DNA of 64,000 nucleotides, from NCBI GenBank assembly GCA_038277395.1, contig CM076197.1, forward strand, positions 84,119,951-84,183,950, read 5' to 3'. The position numbers were made by a program, and so were the translations under genes. Positions 20,404 to 34,079 of this stretch are shown here, one piece after another. Origin of the DNA: Dryocosmus kuriphilus. Lineage: Eukaryota; Arthropoda; Insecta; Hymenoptera; Cynipidae. Under the pieces are notes generated by a model. That model saw nothing but the letters and a program-made list of their open reading frames with translations, was not told where the DNA came from and made no database searches. Each line of letters starts with the position of its first letter. Position 1 is the first letter of the stretch.

Positions 20404-22400
20404 CATATATGCGATTTTTGAAAATGTGTGTGTGTGTAAAGTACTTGTTGGTGCAATTGTGTAATTTTAAATATAAATTAGTTGTAGGAATAATATATAA
20501 AACAATTATTTTTTGCAAGTACACTCAACTTATATTAAGAATGTATATACTTGAATGGAATCTACATTGCTAACTTGAATACAGTATAGTTATAAATCAA
20601 TAGAACGTAATGTTCGTCCAATAATATATTTTCTCAGAGATCAAGAACGCTCTTGATCCAAGCATACGGTATCAAGTACTTTTTTTCTTGCACCCATTCC
20701 ATACTCTATTGTCCCCATTCATTGACTTGAACGAAGTAAAATTTACTTGATCCAAGAACATCTCCTTTCCCGTGTAGTAAAAACTAAAAAGTATTTCGCA
20801 TCGTTAGTTAGCATACTTTCGTGAGAAAGGGGAGAGTACTATTTCGCACAGTTACTTTTACTGCTGTAAATAATAATGTAGACGATTTCGCATTGTATTA
20901 CCACACAACGCTTTCAATAGTATAAAAAATGGACTGTTTTTATTAAAAACTACTGGCAGAAGCAAAATTTGTTAAACTCTGCCGATTGAAAAGTTTAAAA
21001 ACCTCAAACGTTTGAAAATGAAATACAATTTTACACAGTATAACATTTAATCTTTTCATAAATTGTGTGAAATCGTTTCAAAAGAAAGAATTTCTTTCAA
21101 AAACATTAAATTATACAAAATTTTCACAAATTCTCAGAGAATTCATTATTGATAAATATTCTTAGTTATTCTCATCAAATCGGTTATTATAAAATCCTCC
21201 GATTCATCTCGTGAGGGAGTTCTTAATTGACAATAATTTACGAGTTTTTAAGTGACAATTTTAAAACGTTAGATATTAGAAAATGTTTATTATGTATATA
21301 AACGCAACGAACGTGGCTCTGCCACCCTCATTTGTGCGATCATATAAATTAATTAAAAGGTAATAACTTAGGCAGTTTAGAAAAATTACTTGTATAGTAA
21401 AATCAAAATTTTGTACCTTTTTGAGGGCAAGTAATTATATTTTTTTTTTTTCCAATAGTGAAAAAAAGGTATGGCATGAAACAGAAATTAACTTCTAATG
21501 CTTTCGCGTTGAGACCATTAGAGGCCTCTTCGACCCACCAGAAACCTCCTGCTCATCGCTCTTTAGACGAGACGCTTCAGGTTCTCGCTCCTACTTCCTA
21601 CGTACACTCCTGTGAAAGAGCCAACTTATTGTTCCTGCGAGCTCCTGTTCTAGAGAGGAGTAATACTGAAATGTAAGGGCAAAAGTCACTGTATAAAAGC
21701 TGAGGCGTTTTGAAAATTTATCATTTACCAGTTCACCTCAGCCAACGAGGCATTGGGCTGAGTAAAACATATTTTTCAACTCGTGAAATGAGACCTATCG
21801 TTCTAAATATGTCTTGAACTCTCCTCACGAAGAGAGAACAGCAGATATTTCAGGAATATGTTTTTGAAAATATAATTGTTGTTTTGAATTTCAGAGTAAA
21901 ATAAAATTTGTTTCAGTTTTTGAGTTAGTACTTTCGAGATGAGAGTTTTTTTGTTTTATTTTACTTTTTGTATAAAAAATGGCAATTATATGAAGCACAA
22001 GCACTTTCGCACATGAAGGAGTATTATAAAAAAGGTAATAAATATAAGTAATTCATAAAATTGTTATATATATATATATATATATATATTAAACAAGCAT
22101 CTTTTTGTAACTACTACTTAATGTCGCTTTCGATGTTCTTTCATTGTTTTCTCAGGACGTCCAACTAGTAAAGTTGGAAAGGCGCTTTCTCAGAGCTTAG
22201 TCTTTTATGAACACTCTGAAAAACATGTCTTTATCATACAAATTTTAATGAAGTAATAATATATAAACTATTTTTAAATAAATCCTCATTAAATTATGAA
22301 CAATATGTTAAATTTTAATTATTTCAAACATTTAAAAACGGTTGTAAAAATCAAGCATTGATAACAAATTATTTAAGACTGTTTTCGTTCTTCATTATTA
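20404..22400. other. No gene recognised; shared repeat DNA and a (TA)n tract
   Basis: To about 21853 this is duplicated in the right arm. It contains repeated TTGATCCAAG/CTTGATC motifs (20640-20760) and TTTCCCGTGTAG (about 20766). A 72-codon ORF at 21458-21676 shows no domain and is not clearly kept in the mirror copy. A (TA)n microsatellite lies at about 22064-22089. Confidence 0.5.
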
Positions 22401-25400
22401 CGCTCAAAAATAATATTTTGAAATCTTCATTGGGTCTTTTTCTAAAAAAAAATTTTATACCCCAAAAATTTTTGCCCCTGCAAACCCTTAGATTCATTAT
22501 TAAATTTTTAGCTTTTACTACTTTATTAAAACTCTGGGACTTTACTTCTTATCTTAAATTTATTTATATTTTAGAATAAATTTCCAAAAAAAATCTAAAA
22601 AAAAAATAATAATTATTTTTTGCCAACTTAAAATTCCGAAATTTTTCCCAAGAACCCCCCGAAAAAAAAAGGGATTGAAACGGACTCAAAAGGGATTGCC
22701 TAAAGCCGTTTCAAAGCTGTCGTAAAGCCCATAATTTACCTGCCGCCAAGGCTAGCGATTCGACCAGTGAAACGTATTAAAAATACAAATTAAAAAATTT
22801 TTTCCATTTTAAATTTACAGTTGCAAAATTTTTAAATTTAGATTCTAAGTACAAAGAATTTAAAAATCTAATTTTTTTTACAAATTTTAAAAAAAGGAAT
22901 AAATATGTTTTTTTAAAACGGGAAAGAAAATTAAACAAAACGGAAACATTTTTGGATGCAACTCTATAATAATATAGTATATGATTTAAAGAAAAATAAT
23001 ATTTATTTGAAATTCATAAATAAAAAATTTGTTAATAATTTTAAAGAAATTGCAAAAAGGGATTAGGGGGGTATGGTGGGGGTCAACGGGTCATAAATCC
23101 CTGGGCCCGCCTGCCGACTCTTTTTCTCAATGCCTTTTTAAGGTCCCAAATCATTATTTTGGCCAAGGAACGGCAACGGGAGCCCACTGCTGTTTCCCCG
23201 TGCCGTTTCAATTATATTTCGTCCCCTCTCGTTCTTCTAGTCTTATGTAGTCATTTTCTTTTTTTTGATCTGACACGTTTTTAAAGCTACTTTTTTAAAA
23301 AAAAAAAAAACTCCCGCCAACCGCTCATTTCCGGGGCCTGGCTCTGGCCCCCTTTTTTTTTGCAAACATTTTTTTTTTTCCCGTAAAACTTTTTTTTTCC
23401 AAAAAATTGTAAAATTTTTTTCTTCTTTGGGGGGCCTGGGGTCCAATCCAATTTAAAAATTTAAGCTTTTTGCGCAAAAGGGTCACGAAAAAAGGCGGGA
23501 GGAAAAGAAGCCCATTATAACCAAAGATTCCAATTTTTAAAAAAATTTCCAGGGGAAACAAAAGTCGCCCCCAAAAAAAAAAAACAGGCTGTTCCAGAAA
23601 AAAGAAAATGGTTTTCAGATAAAACCCAAGGATTTTTTCCAGGAAAGGGTATGAATTGGTAGTAAAACCGTTCCCATATTTTGGGTACCATTCCACAACC
23701 GATTAATTTATAAGGTCCAAAAGGTTTTTTTGGAGAGGATCTAAAATCGAAAAAAACAGCAAAGGAGGGGAAAGACGGCGAAACCTTTTTAAATTCTCCT
23801 AAAACCCAAGACGAAAATTTTTAACAAAGAAAAAAATTTTTTTGGCAAAAAAAGGAAAATCTTTAATAGGGGGACCAAAATAAAAAAAAAGGGTCCTCTG
23901 GTTGGGCCAGGATTGGAAAAATTCAAAAAAACCATCATTTCCCCCCGGGATCTAAAAAAAGTTTAAAATTTAAAAATTTTTTTTTCCCCATAAAAAATTT
24001 TACTTTTAATTAAAATTTAAAATTAATTTATAAATTTTTTTTTAAATTTTTTAAAATATTAACTTTCCCTACTTAAACTTTTATTTTAATACTTTATTTT
24101 ATAAAACTCATTAAATAAAAATTCCCCTTAAGTAATTTTTTTAATTTTTTTTAATTTTTTTTAAAACCCCAAAAAAAGGATTATTTTTTGAAAAAATTAA
24201 AATTTATAAACCCCCCCTTTTTTAATTAAAAGGAAAAAATTTTATAATTTTAAAAAATTTTAATTTTTTTTATTTAAAAACTTTTATTTTGAAATAAAAT
24301 TTTTAAAAATTTTTTTTTTTTACAAATTATAATTAATTTCCCCTTTTTTATTTAACCCCCCTTTTTTTACTTAATTATAATATAATTTTAAATTTTTTTT
24401 ATTTTTATTAAAAAGATTTTTTATTTAAAAAACGAAAATTTTTTAAATTTTTATTAAAAAATTTAACTTTTTTTTATTAAAATTTTAAAATTTTTTTAAA
24501 TTTTAAATTAAAAATTTTTTTTTTTAAAAGTAAAAATTAAATTTTGAATTAAACAAAAAAAAAATTTAAAATACAAAAAATTTTTAAATTTTTAAAATGG
24601 TTCTTATTTTAATTTTTTTTTTTAATTTTTAAAAAATTTGGGGGGGTTTAAAAAAACTTGAAACACAAAATTTTTAAAAATTTTAAATTTTTAGCTAAAA
24701 ATGCGATATAGCCCATTTAAAAAAATCTGAAATTTTTTAAATTTTAAAATATAATATTAAAAATTAATTTTTAATAAAAAAATTTAACCCATTAACGGAT
24801 TTTTCAATAAAAAAAAACACATTTTAAAAAAGAAAAAAAATTTTAAAATAAATTTTTAAAAAAACACCTTTTTAAATTTTTTTAAAAATTTTTAAAATTT
24901 TAAAAAAAATACAACCCTTCTTTTTTCCTTTTTCCTTCCAAACTCCAATCAAAAAAAATATGGGGATGTCAAAAAAAAAATTGGTATATTTTTTTTTTTT
25001 TTTTTTGGAACTTCCAATAGCAACGGGGAATCCTTTTACCCCCGGATGAATGGGAACTAAAATTTTTTTTTGGGGGAAAAAAAAAAAACTTTAAAATTTT
25101 AAATTTTCGCAGTTTTTGGATTTTTTCTTTCTTTAAGAGACCCCAAAATTTAAATCCATGCATTAGGGTTCTGGGCAGTTTTATTTTTACCCCTTTCCCC
25201 CTTTTTTCTCTTTTTAAAATAAAAAAACAAAATAACGAAATTTATAAAAACCTTTTTGGCAATCTCTGGACCCGGTTTTAATTTTTGGGGAAAAACCCCT
25301 CTTTTTTTTTTTTTTCTTCTCCTTTCAGAGCTTTTCTTTTCCAGAATTTTCCCTGGTCGGCCATTTGGGGGGGGTTTTTCCGTAAAAAGAGGGGCTAAAT

Positions 25401-27289
25401 CCCTTTGCTCTTATAATTTTATCGCATCAAACGATCCAGCAAATAAAAAGCCCCCTACGTTTTGTGTGGGAACATTGCGTTAAGAAGCGGGGTCTCCCCC
25501 ATTTAAAAAAAGCGCTACGGTGAAATATGTTATTTTTTATCGGATTTCTATAAAATTGCTCTTACGGTACCCTTAACTCGTATAGATCTGCATTTCTCTG
25601 ATCTCCTTGCGGAGGGGGGGTTCCGATCTTTAATGAAACGATTTTTTAAAAGGTGTTTCAATAAACCACAAAAAACCTCGAAAAACGTACGTGGGACCCC
25701 AAAAGGGTTCTTCATTTTCTGAAAACTTTAAATCCAAAAAGGGAAATTTGTCCACAAAAATTTAAATCATAAATACTAATTTTTTTAGCTTTAAAAAACC
25801 GTCACAGCGAGTAAAACCTATCAAAGATATTAAACTAATATTCCGTTTCTAACGATACAACAAATTAAAAACCTGATAGGGTTAAGACCCCCCCGGTCAA
25901 AAAGCACGGTTTGAAAACAATCCCTTTCTTCCGGGAAAACCCCGGAGTTTGCGGGGCATCAAGTTGCGGGATTTATAAATCGAAAAAAAATCTTTAAGAA
26001 ATCAGTCTTAATTATTATAACCTGTAAAAAGCTTATAAAGCTGCCAACCCAATTTTTTGCACTTGGATAAGGGCCACGTTTTTCTAAAGGGGAATTGTAT
26101 ATTTTTTCTTAAGGCATGAAGCCATGCGAAAACTTGGGCAGCTAAGCGATCGGATTTAATGTTGATGTAATTTGCCAAACTGCGGGTTGGGGACGATAGG
26201 TCGAGAGTTTTGCCACTTTTATATAAAACCGCGGGTTATGACTCTCCTTTGCAAAGGCTGTATTCACTCTTTAAAAAATTTATTTCAAAATTTTTTAAGC
26301 CCTTGTTAAGTTATTGTTCAAAAAAAAAAATTTTAATCATTTTTTTAAGTCGCAATTGTTCACTTTAAACATTCAAAATTGACTAGAAAAACAGACACGA
26401 AATATAAAAAACCTTTAAACGAAACTTACCTTAAGTAAATTCATCGGGATTATATAGTCGTCTCGTTCGAAAGATCAATTCCCCCCCTTCCCAAAAAATT
26501 TCTTTCTTATTGGGAAAGTCCCTGCAATTGCGATTTTTTATTTTTAAAAAATTTAATGATTACGGGATGTCAAGCCGCGCCGGGGAAATGGGCGGGGGGC
26601 GGTTTTTTTTTTTTTTAAAAAAGATAGTTTTTTTAAATTTGGATCAATCAAACAGGAAGTTATGACTAATAAATTGATCTATTCAAACGAGACAACTCAA
26701 AAATCCCGATTAAATTCATTTAAAGGTAATTCGTTTAATCGGTTTTAATTATTTTTTTTCCGGGGGCAATTAAGTCTTTTAAATTTTTATTTTTTTTATT
26801 TCCCCTACTATACAAGATATTTTTTAAAATTGATAATTAAACTATTATTTAATAGAAAAACTATAATACGTTTTTCTTTAAAACTTAAAAATTTCCTTTT
26901 TTTTAAAACGATTTTAAAAAGAAAATTTACCCTTCCCAAGACCGTTTTTCCATCAGGGGAGAAATTAACTTTTGGGTATATCTTCATCGTTTTAAAATTT
27001 TTTCAAAAAACTGCATCCCCTTTTTTTGGGGTTCAGTCATCACGAAAAATTTGCAATTTACCACAATTTTTTTTTTTTTCTTGTTATTGATACTAAAAAA
27101 TAGGAATTTTCAGAAAAACCTTTGTCCTGATTGCACCCATAAATTACACATTCACGCCCTTTTTTGCATTTTTTTTTTTCCTTCACAAATGTCAAAATTC
27201 TTACAAATTCCCTTAATTAAAAAAAATACAAAAATTGTTTTTTTAAAAAAAAAAAACCCTTAAATTTTTTTTTGTTATTTAACAGCTGG

Positions 27290-27540
27290 TGGGCTTATTG
27301 AACAGCCACGCCACCAAAACCCCGGTGCCAAGGGTTTAAAACATTAAGACAAATTCAACCATGATGCAGGGGCCCCCACGCAAAAAAATTATGTGTTTTG
27401 CCAACGGACGCCCGGGGCCAGTACTGAAACAGCTTTTTTCCCGCCCGCGCCCCAACGGGGGCCGTACCGTCAACCAATATTGTTCACGCCAATATGGCCC
27501 TGCTGCTGCCCGGGGCGCATGACAAAAACCTTACTTTTAA
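27290..27540. other. GC-rich island of unknown origin
   Basis: About 250 bp with far higher GC than its surroundings (AACGGACGCCCGGGGCCAG, CCGCCCGCGCCCCAACGG). No recognisable protein in any frame. It could be contaminant or vector-like sequence with homopolymer errors. Confidence 0.3.
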
Positions 27541-30500
27541 CCAAGAGTTTTAAAATTTGAAAATCTATTCAAAAGTCTGATTTCCCGAAAAAAATTCGTG
27601 TACTTTTTATTTTTTCGTTTTAGCTTGTGCACAGCTTTAAAATGTAAGGTATGGTATTCCATATACAGCAAACTAAGCTAACACAAATCACCTATCAAAC
27701 ACCAACAACCACAAGATATAATTCCAAAAGATATATCAAATAAATAAACTCAATGTAAAAAAAGCCAATCAAGATCCCACTCAATATAACAATAATCCAA
27801 TATCAACAGCACATTAAAAACCAAATACCAATAATTATTAAAGTATATTAATCCCATAAAACGCGATCAAAATAAACTTTAAACGTGCATTCTGCGACGT
27901 CGTCCCTCAAATTTGCATTACTCTACCTATCCGCCTCGACGATTGAGCCATCCTATGTAGCTGGGTGGGACTACTTTGGAAGGAGGGCCTTATCCCCCCT
28001 CCTTCGGGGTTTTTTACGGGGGTGGGGAAAACTTTGGGGGTGGGGGAACTTTTATTACGGGGGCGGGGGGGGGCTGATTTTTTTATGGAAGGTTGTTTTT
28101 TATCCCTCCCCGAAGATGTTATACCTGGGGAGATTTCCCCTACCCACCTGGTTATGATCTAACATCTCACAGATTAGATAGTGGTTGTGGGATTGGTTCT
28201 CATGGGTTTGTGTGTGGTTCACACATTATATTTATTAAATCTTTCAATCTTTCCAACACAAACGCACAGTATACTTACGGCCCAATAAAAAACGAAAGGG
28301 TTTTTCTTTTTTTTTTACCATTCACGAGGGTGGGGGTGCACGGACTCACCCCAATTAGGGATTGATCGCTCGACACATGGTGGTGTGTGCCCTTTTTCCA
28401 TATAGTCTAAACAAAATATTTTTACTAATAGGGCTATTAGACACAAACAAAATCACTACCTTCCATACCTCAAGCTCAACTGCACACTCAGAACATCAAA
28501 CAAACACCCACACACAACTAAATGCAAATAATGCGGTGCCTTTTTGACGGGGGTGGCCGGGGGGGTGGTGGGAGGGGATATAATCTACTAACCTTTCTTC
28601 TAACATATACCCTCAACAATCGGTCTCTCAGCGGAGAAACAGGTACAACTTAAACCTTTAAACAAGACATATCAACAAACAACAAAACCATATAACAAAC
28701 CAGATACAGTTACCTAAAAAAACACACATTTGGGCAATACAAATTTAACATGCAACAACAAAGGGGCGACAAATAGCTTCTTTTTTCTTTTTTTCCCACA
28801 GGGATACTACGGGGGGTGACCAAATGTTAAACACCTACTATTTTCATAATTACAAAACTGTCTAACAATATAACCAGAGGGGATTTTCAACATGGGGGAA
28901 TCAAGGGGACAAATTTGTTTTACAAAAACACACATTTTGTTATGTAAGTGGTTTTACACACACCAAACAACAAAACTACACAAATCCAACAAAAAAATAA
29001 AACACAACAAACACACCATTTGGGGGGGTTTTTTTTATTTTAATGTCTTTCCCCCTTTTCAGAAAAAAGGTACTCAGGATACCACTACAGAAATAAATCG
29101 ACAGAACAACAAATAAACGAAACACTCTAATTAAATGGTATAAAGAACGTTATCGGGGCAAAAACGTAAAACAATAAGAAACCAACTACAACAAACAACC
29201 AAATCCAGAACCAATCAAGCCTCCCTCAAAAAAAACCACATATTTTGTCTATAAGACCAGCGGTCTCGCCTCCTTGGGTACTGCACTACAAAAATTATTT
29301 CCCCCCCACGGGGGAAAAACTAATTACTTCCAACTGGTATACAACCCACGCTGCGTCCAAAACAAGCGGTTAAGGAACCCAGTGTGGGGAAAAAAATACA
29401 CGCCTGCATGCCACCCCCTCACATGAGTGTTGTCCCAGGTGTTCACCCCCCAAACTTAACCACCATCCAAACGGGTTTCAACAGGGCAACACCAAGGGGA
29501 GTACAACCCTCACAAGTCACACATAAATTTGGGAAACAAATTTTTTTGATAAACCTGAGACGCTTGTTTCCCATCCAGGGATGGTTTAGCCCCCACTGTT
29601 TTAGTTCCCAAAACAAAATTTAGTTGATTTTTCCCGAACTGGACGCATATCAAAAATGGAAATACTAAACTTAGTCAATACTTCATACATAAGCCAGAAG
29701 TTTGGACCCTAACCAAACCAAGGCCACCCGCCAACAACAAGGCAATACAAAGATTATACCCAACATACTTACAGACACAATACATTGTGCGCCATTAGCA
29801 TCTAGTCTAGTAAATACAGACTCCAACATCCATGAACAAACAACAAAGCAACTCACGATTGGTGCAAAAATCATTATAAAAAATACTTTGTTCAATATTA
29901 AAATGTCCAACGAAGATTTAGCAAGCACTTATACTATTAAAAAGTAAATGTCGTAAATACAAATACAAATAAATTGTCACCCCCAACACAACCGCATATA
30001 ACCACAAGGGGGCGCAAGTCTTTACTTTAAACACAAACGTTCGGCCTGAGGTACCAACAACCAACACACTAAAAAACACCAAAGGGTTTTTTTCAAAGCC
30101 CATACAAAAAACGAACAAACGAACCCAATTAACCACAACCAGGGGGTGCGGACAACACTAAAATTTTTTAATTGTTGAGGAGCTAGCCCGAAAAAAAACA
30201 CAACAACGGTGAACTTAGCCAACTAAGAACGGCAGAAACACCATGCGCCCAGGGATCATCTGAGGGGTGGGGACTAACTTGCAATGCCATACATGAATCA
30301 ATATAAAGGGGGCACCACCGAACCCAAACTACATACAAAAGTTGGTGGTGGGTGAGTGTGGAGTGACCCGGTGGGGTAACGTTAACATAAGGCGTGGTTA
30401 TCCTCAAAACGAATCAACCCAAAAAATAACACAAATAATTACATTGTTTACAAACAAAATGCAATTAACCCATAACAAATAATCCGGGTCCCAAACCCCA

Positions 30501-31619
30501 TGCAGGTACAAAGTTTACTTTTGGAACCTTGGGCATTTTATAATTGGTTCTCTGCACAGCGGACCCTCGTAAGGGATCAATGAACTAAAATTAAAAAAAA
30601 ATATATTATTATTCATTATATTATATAACTTTAATTATATTCATCAACAATTATCTTATTAAAAAGCCTATTCTAAACTTAAAAATTTTGGGGGTTGGGG
30701 GGATTTGATGGGGCCGTGGCAACTTAATTTTTTTGGACGTAAAAAATTTAACAGATCAAATTAATTATGGGGGGGTCATTTATGGGGAGCCTTTAATTTG
30801 ATGTGTAGTGTTCCGTTCGGGGGTGGTTCGGTTGGGCTAAGGGTACTTGGGGGGGGTAAGGGCTAGATAAATCCCCGTTTTTCTAATAATTCATCTAGAT
30901 CACAACTTTATACCATTCCCCCCCCCCCCCCTATAACATTTTCCAAACCTTTTTACCTTCCCTAAGTTTACACGGCGCATTGATTCAAATTTTCGCTTGT
31001 CAAGGGTGCAATTAATCAATCAGTAAATAAAATCTAACAAATGTCCATTATAAAAAATTTAAAATAGTTTTAAAAAATTTCTAATTGGGTATAAACATAA
31101 ATATTAAAATATCATAATAAACTAAAAAAAAATAAAGGTACAATTTTTAGCCCCTAAAAAACACACGAAGTTAAATTTTTTTATGTCAAACGCAATTATT
31201 TTAAATGTTTTTATTTTAATCATTAATTATGTTTATAAAATATCTCTTCCTATTTCCAAAAAATTCCGGCTTCTAATATATTCTTGTTTAAATGAAATGA
31301 ACATTTCTCATATACTTTAAAAATAAATATTTTAATAAAGTTAGTCAACCAAAATTTTTAAAAAAAGTCACCTTTTTTTTGGTATCTTCTTAACAACTTT
31401 CACCATATTGTCAGGGTGGGGATGTGTGTGGCGAATATCCAAACATGTTCAAACAACAAACCTAAAAATATACTTTCAATAGATCTAATTTCACCAACAA
31501 AACAAGGATGCCTTTCATAACTCTCTTTTCACATTTTCAAAATCCTATACATATATAAGATAAAGAAATTTACTTTATATTAAGCCCAAGTTATATATAA
31601 TGCTAAAACCTCCCTAACC

Positions 31620-33224
31620 CCACCACCCCCCCCCACCCACCCTAACCCAATCCCCAAAACCCGATAAAACCTACACCCACCCCCCCCCCCCCTCCACACC
31701 CCCACACCCCTTTTCGATCCTTTGATTCTTCACCACCCCCCCCCGCCCAACCCACCCACCCCCCCCCCCTCCCCAAAAAAAAATACTCGCCAAAAATTTT
31801 TTTGTATGCTAAAAAAAATAAAAAAAAACTTTATAAAAAAACTAACAATGTTGAAAAATTTTTTTTTAAATAAAAAAAAAAAATATTTAATACAGAAAAA
31901 TTGAACCAACCCCCCTAAAAACCCCCTCCCCCCACCCTGCCCCCCACCCCACCCCCCCCCCACCCCCCAACCCAAAAACCCCCCCATTCAACTCCCAAAC
32001 CCCTGCCCCCCTAAATTCCCAACAACTACCAGCCCTCCCCCCCAACCCCCCCCAAAACGAACCCCCCCCCTCCCTACCCCCACCACCCCCCCACCTCAAA
32101 CACCCCCCCCCCCCCCGCCCCAGACCCCCGCCCAATCACCACATTAACCCCCCCCCCCCCCACATCCCCCCCCACCCCCGGGTACCCTCCCCCCCCCCAC
32201 AAACCACCCCCCCCCACCTCCCCCCGTCCCCAGCCACACCGTCCCCCCCTCAAGACCCCCAAAACCAACAATATAAACCCCAAAAACCCCCCATGCTGCC
32301 AACAAAACACCCCCCTCCCTCCCCCCCCCAATGAAATTAAAAAAAAACATACCCCTCTAACCCCCCCCCCCCCCTCTTCACACGGTAACCCCCTCTCAAA
32401 CCCCCTGTAAACCAAACCCCAACACCCTCGATCCCCCCCCCCCTCGCCTCCCCCCAAAACCACCCCCCCAATAAAAAGAATAACAATAACTCATTAAAAA
32501 CAACAAAAAATTAAAAAAAACCCCCATAACAACCGCCCCCCAACAACCTCACCAAAAAACAAAAAGGGTACCCCCCCCCCAATGTAAAAAAAATCACTCA
32601 AAAATACCCTTCCAAAACAAAACTACCCCACCCACCCCACACCCCAAAAAACAATATAAAAACCACATATTCCCCAACACCCCCACAACCCCCCCCCCTC
32701 CAAAAAAAAAAAAAAAAAAAAAAACCAAACCCAAAAAAAAAAAAAACCAACCCACCCCTCCCCAACCCCCTCCCCCCCCCAAAAAAAACCAGAAAAAAAA
32801 CACCAACACAGAAAAGACAAAAAAAAAAAAACCCCAAAAAACCCAACCCCCCCCTCCACATATCCCCCACCCCCCCCTCCCCCACCACCCCCACCCCCCC
32901 CCCCAACAACCAACACCCCCCCCCCCCCCCCCACACCCCCCCCCCCCCCCCCCCCCCACCCCCCCACCCCACCCCCCACCCCCCTACCCCCCCCCCCCCC
33001 ACCCCCCCCCCCACCCCCCCCCACAAAACACCCCCAACCACCACCAACCAACCCCCCCACCCCCCAACATAAACCCCCCCCCCGCGTCACCCCCCCCCCC
33101 CCCCCCCCCAACCCACCCCCCCTACCAATAACCAAACCCCCCCCCCCCCCCCCCCCCCCCCAACCCCCCCCATATACCCCCCCAAAACACCCCCCCTCCC
33201 CCTACCCCCCCCCCCCCCCCCCCA

Positions 33225-33255
<31 letters not shown>

Positions 33256-33414
33256 AAACCCCCCCCCCCACCCCCACCCCCACAACACCCCCCCCCCCCC
33301 CACCCCACCCCCCACCCCCCCCCCCCCCCCCCCCCCCCCCCCACCCCCCCCCCCCCCCCCCCCCCCCCACCCCCCCAAGACCCAAACACCCCCCCCCCCC
33401 CCCCACCCCCCCCC

Positions 33415-33455
<41 letters not shown>

Positions 33456-33840
33456 ACCCAACACCCCCCCCCCCCCCCCCCCCCCCCCCCCACCCCCCCC
33501 CCCCCCCCCCCTCCCCCCCCCTCCCCCCCCCCCCCCCCCCCCCCCCAAACCCATTCAAAACCTACCCCCTCCCCCCACCCCCCCCCCCCACAACCCCTCC
33601 CCACCCCAACCCCCCACCCCCCCCCCCCAATCCACCCAACCCCCACAACTTAACCCCCCCACTTCCCCACTACCCACCCCCCCCCCCCCCTCACCCCCCC
33701 CCCCACAAATAAAAAACTCACACCAATGTGGAGATGCCCCCAAAAAAATAACCTTTGAAATAACGAACCAACCCCCCCCGCCCCCCGTCCCTGAAAACCC
33801 CCCCCCTACCCCCCCCCCCTCACACCCGAATGTTATGGAA
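31620..33840. repeat. C-homopolymer tract (~2.2 kb), G and T nearly absent
   Basis: Long C runs interrupted by single A or short A runs. The reverse strand reads as poly-Gly ORFs. Strand composition is extreme; no defined repeat unit could be set. Probably a consensus artefact. Confidence 0.7.
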
Positions 33841-34079
33841 ACCTGTTGAATCCCAAAAACCCTGGGGTCAACCTCCATTTTCCACTCAACACCCACCTCA
33901 ACCCCGAAAAAACAACCACCAAACACAAACCACCCAACAACCATAAGAAAACGCGTTGGTGGCGACAAACCAAACAATTACCATTTTACAGACATCCCCC
34001 ATGGGGGGTTTAAACTTACACAACGCCCTTTTTACCAACCCAAAAGCCAAAATACCCTACCCCCAAAATTGAACAAAAA

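Larger units (their letters stand above)
14072..21853. repeat. Left arm of a ~7.8 kb inverted duplication
   Basis: From GTTCCCTAAGATTCG at 14072 to about 21853, the sequence is the near-identical reverse complement of 56212-64000. Both arms carry, in the same order, Tc1, the 152-167-bp tandem array, the hAT catalytic exon, the Penelope-like fragment, a tRNA-like sequence and ~1.3 kb of other sequence. Differences are single-base indels in homopolymers, substitutions, a ~133-bp deletion in the left Tc1 and a microsatellite length change. The outer limit cannot be set because the window ends within the right arm. Confidence 0.9.

Noticed and set aside
21458..21676. 72-codon ORF near the end of the left arm
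   Set aside because: The mirror copy at 56400-56588 has a different frame and product, so protein conservation is not supported.
31620..33980. Long minus-strand ORFs rich in Gly/Trp
   Set aside because: They are translations of C homopolymers in several overlapping frames; no start context, domain or codon pattern.
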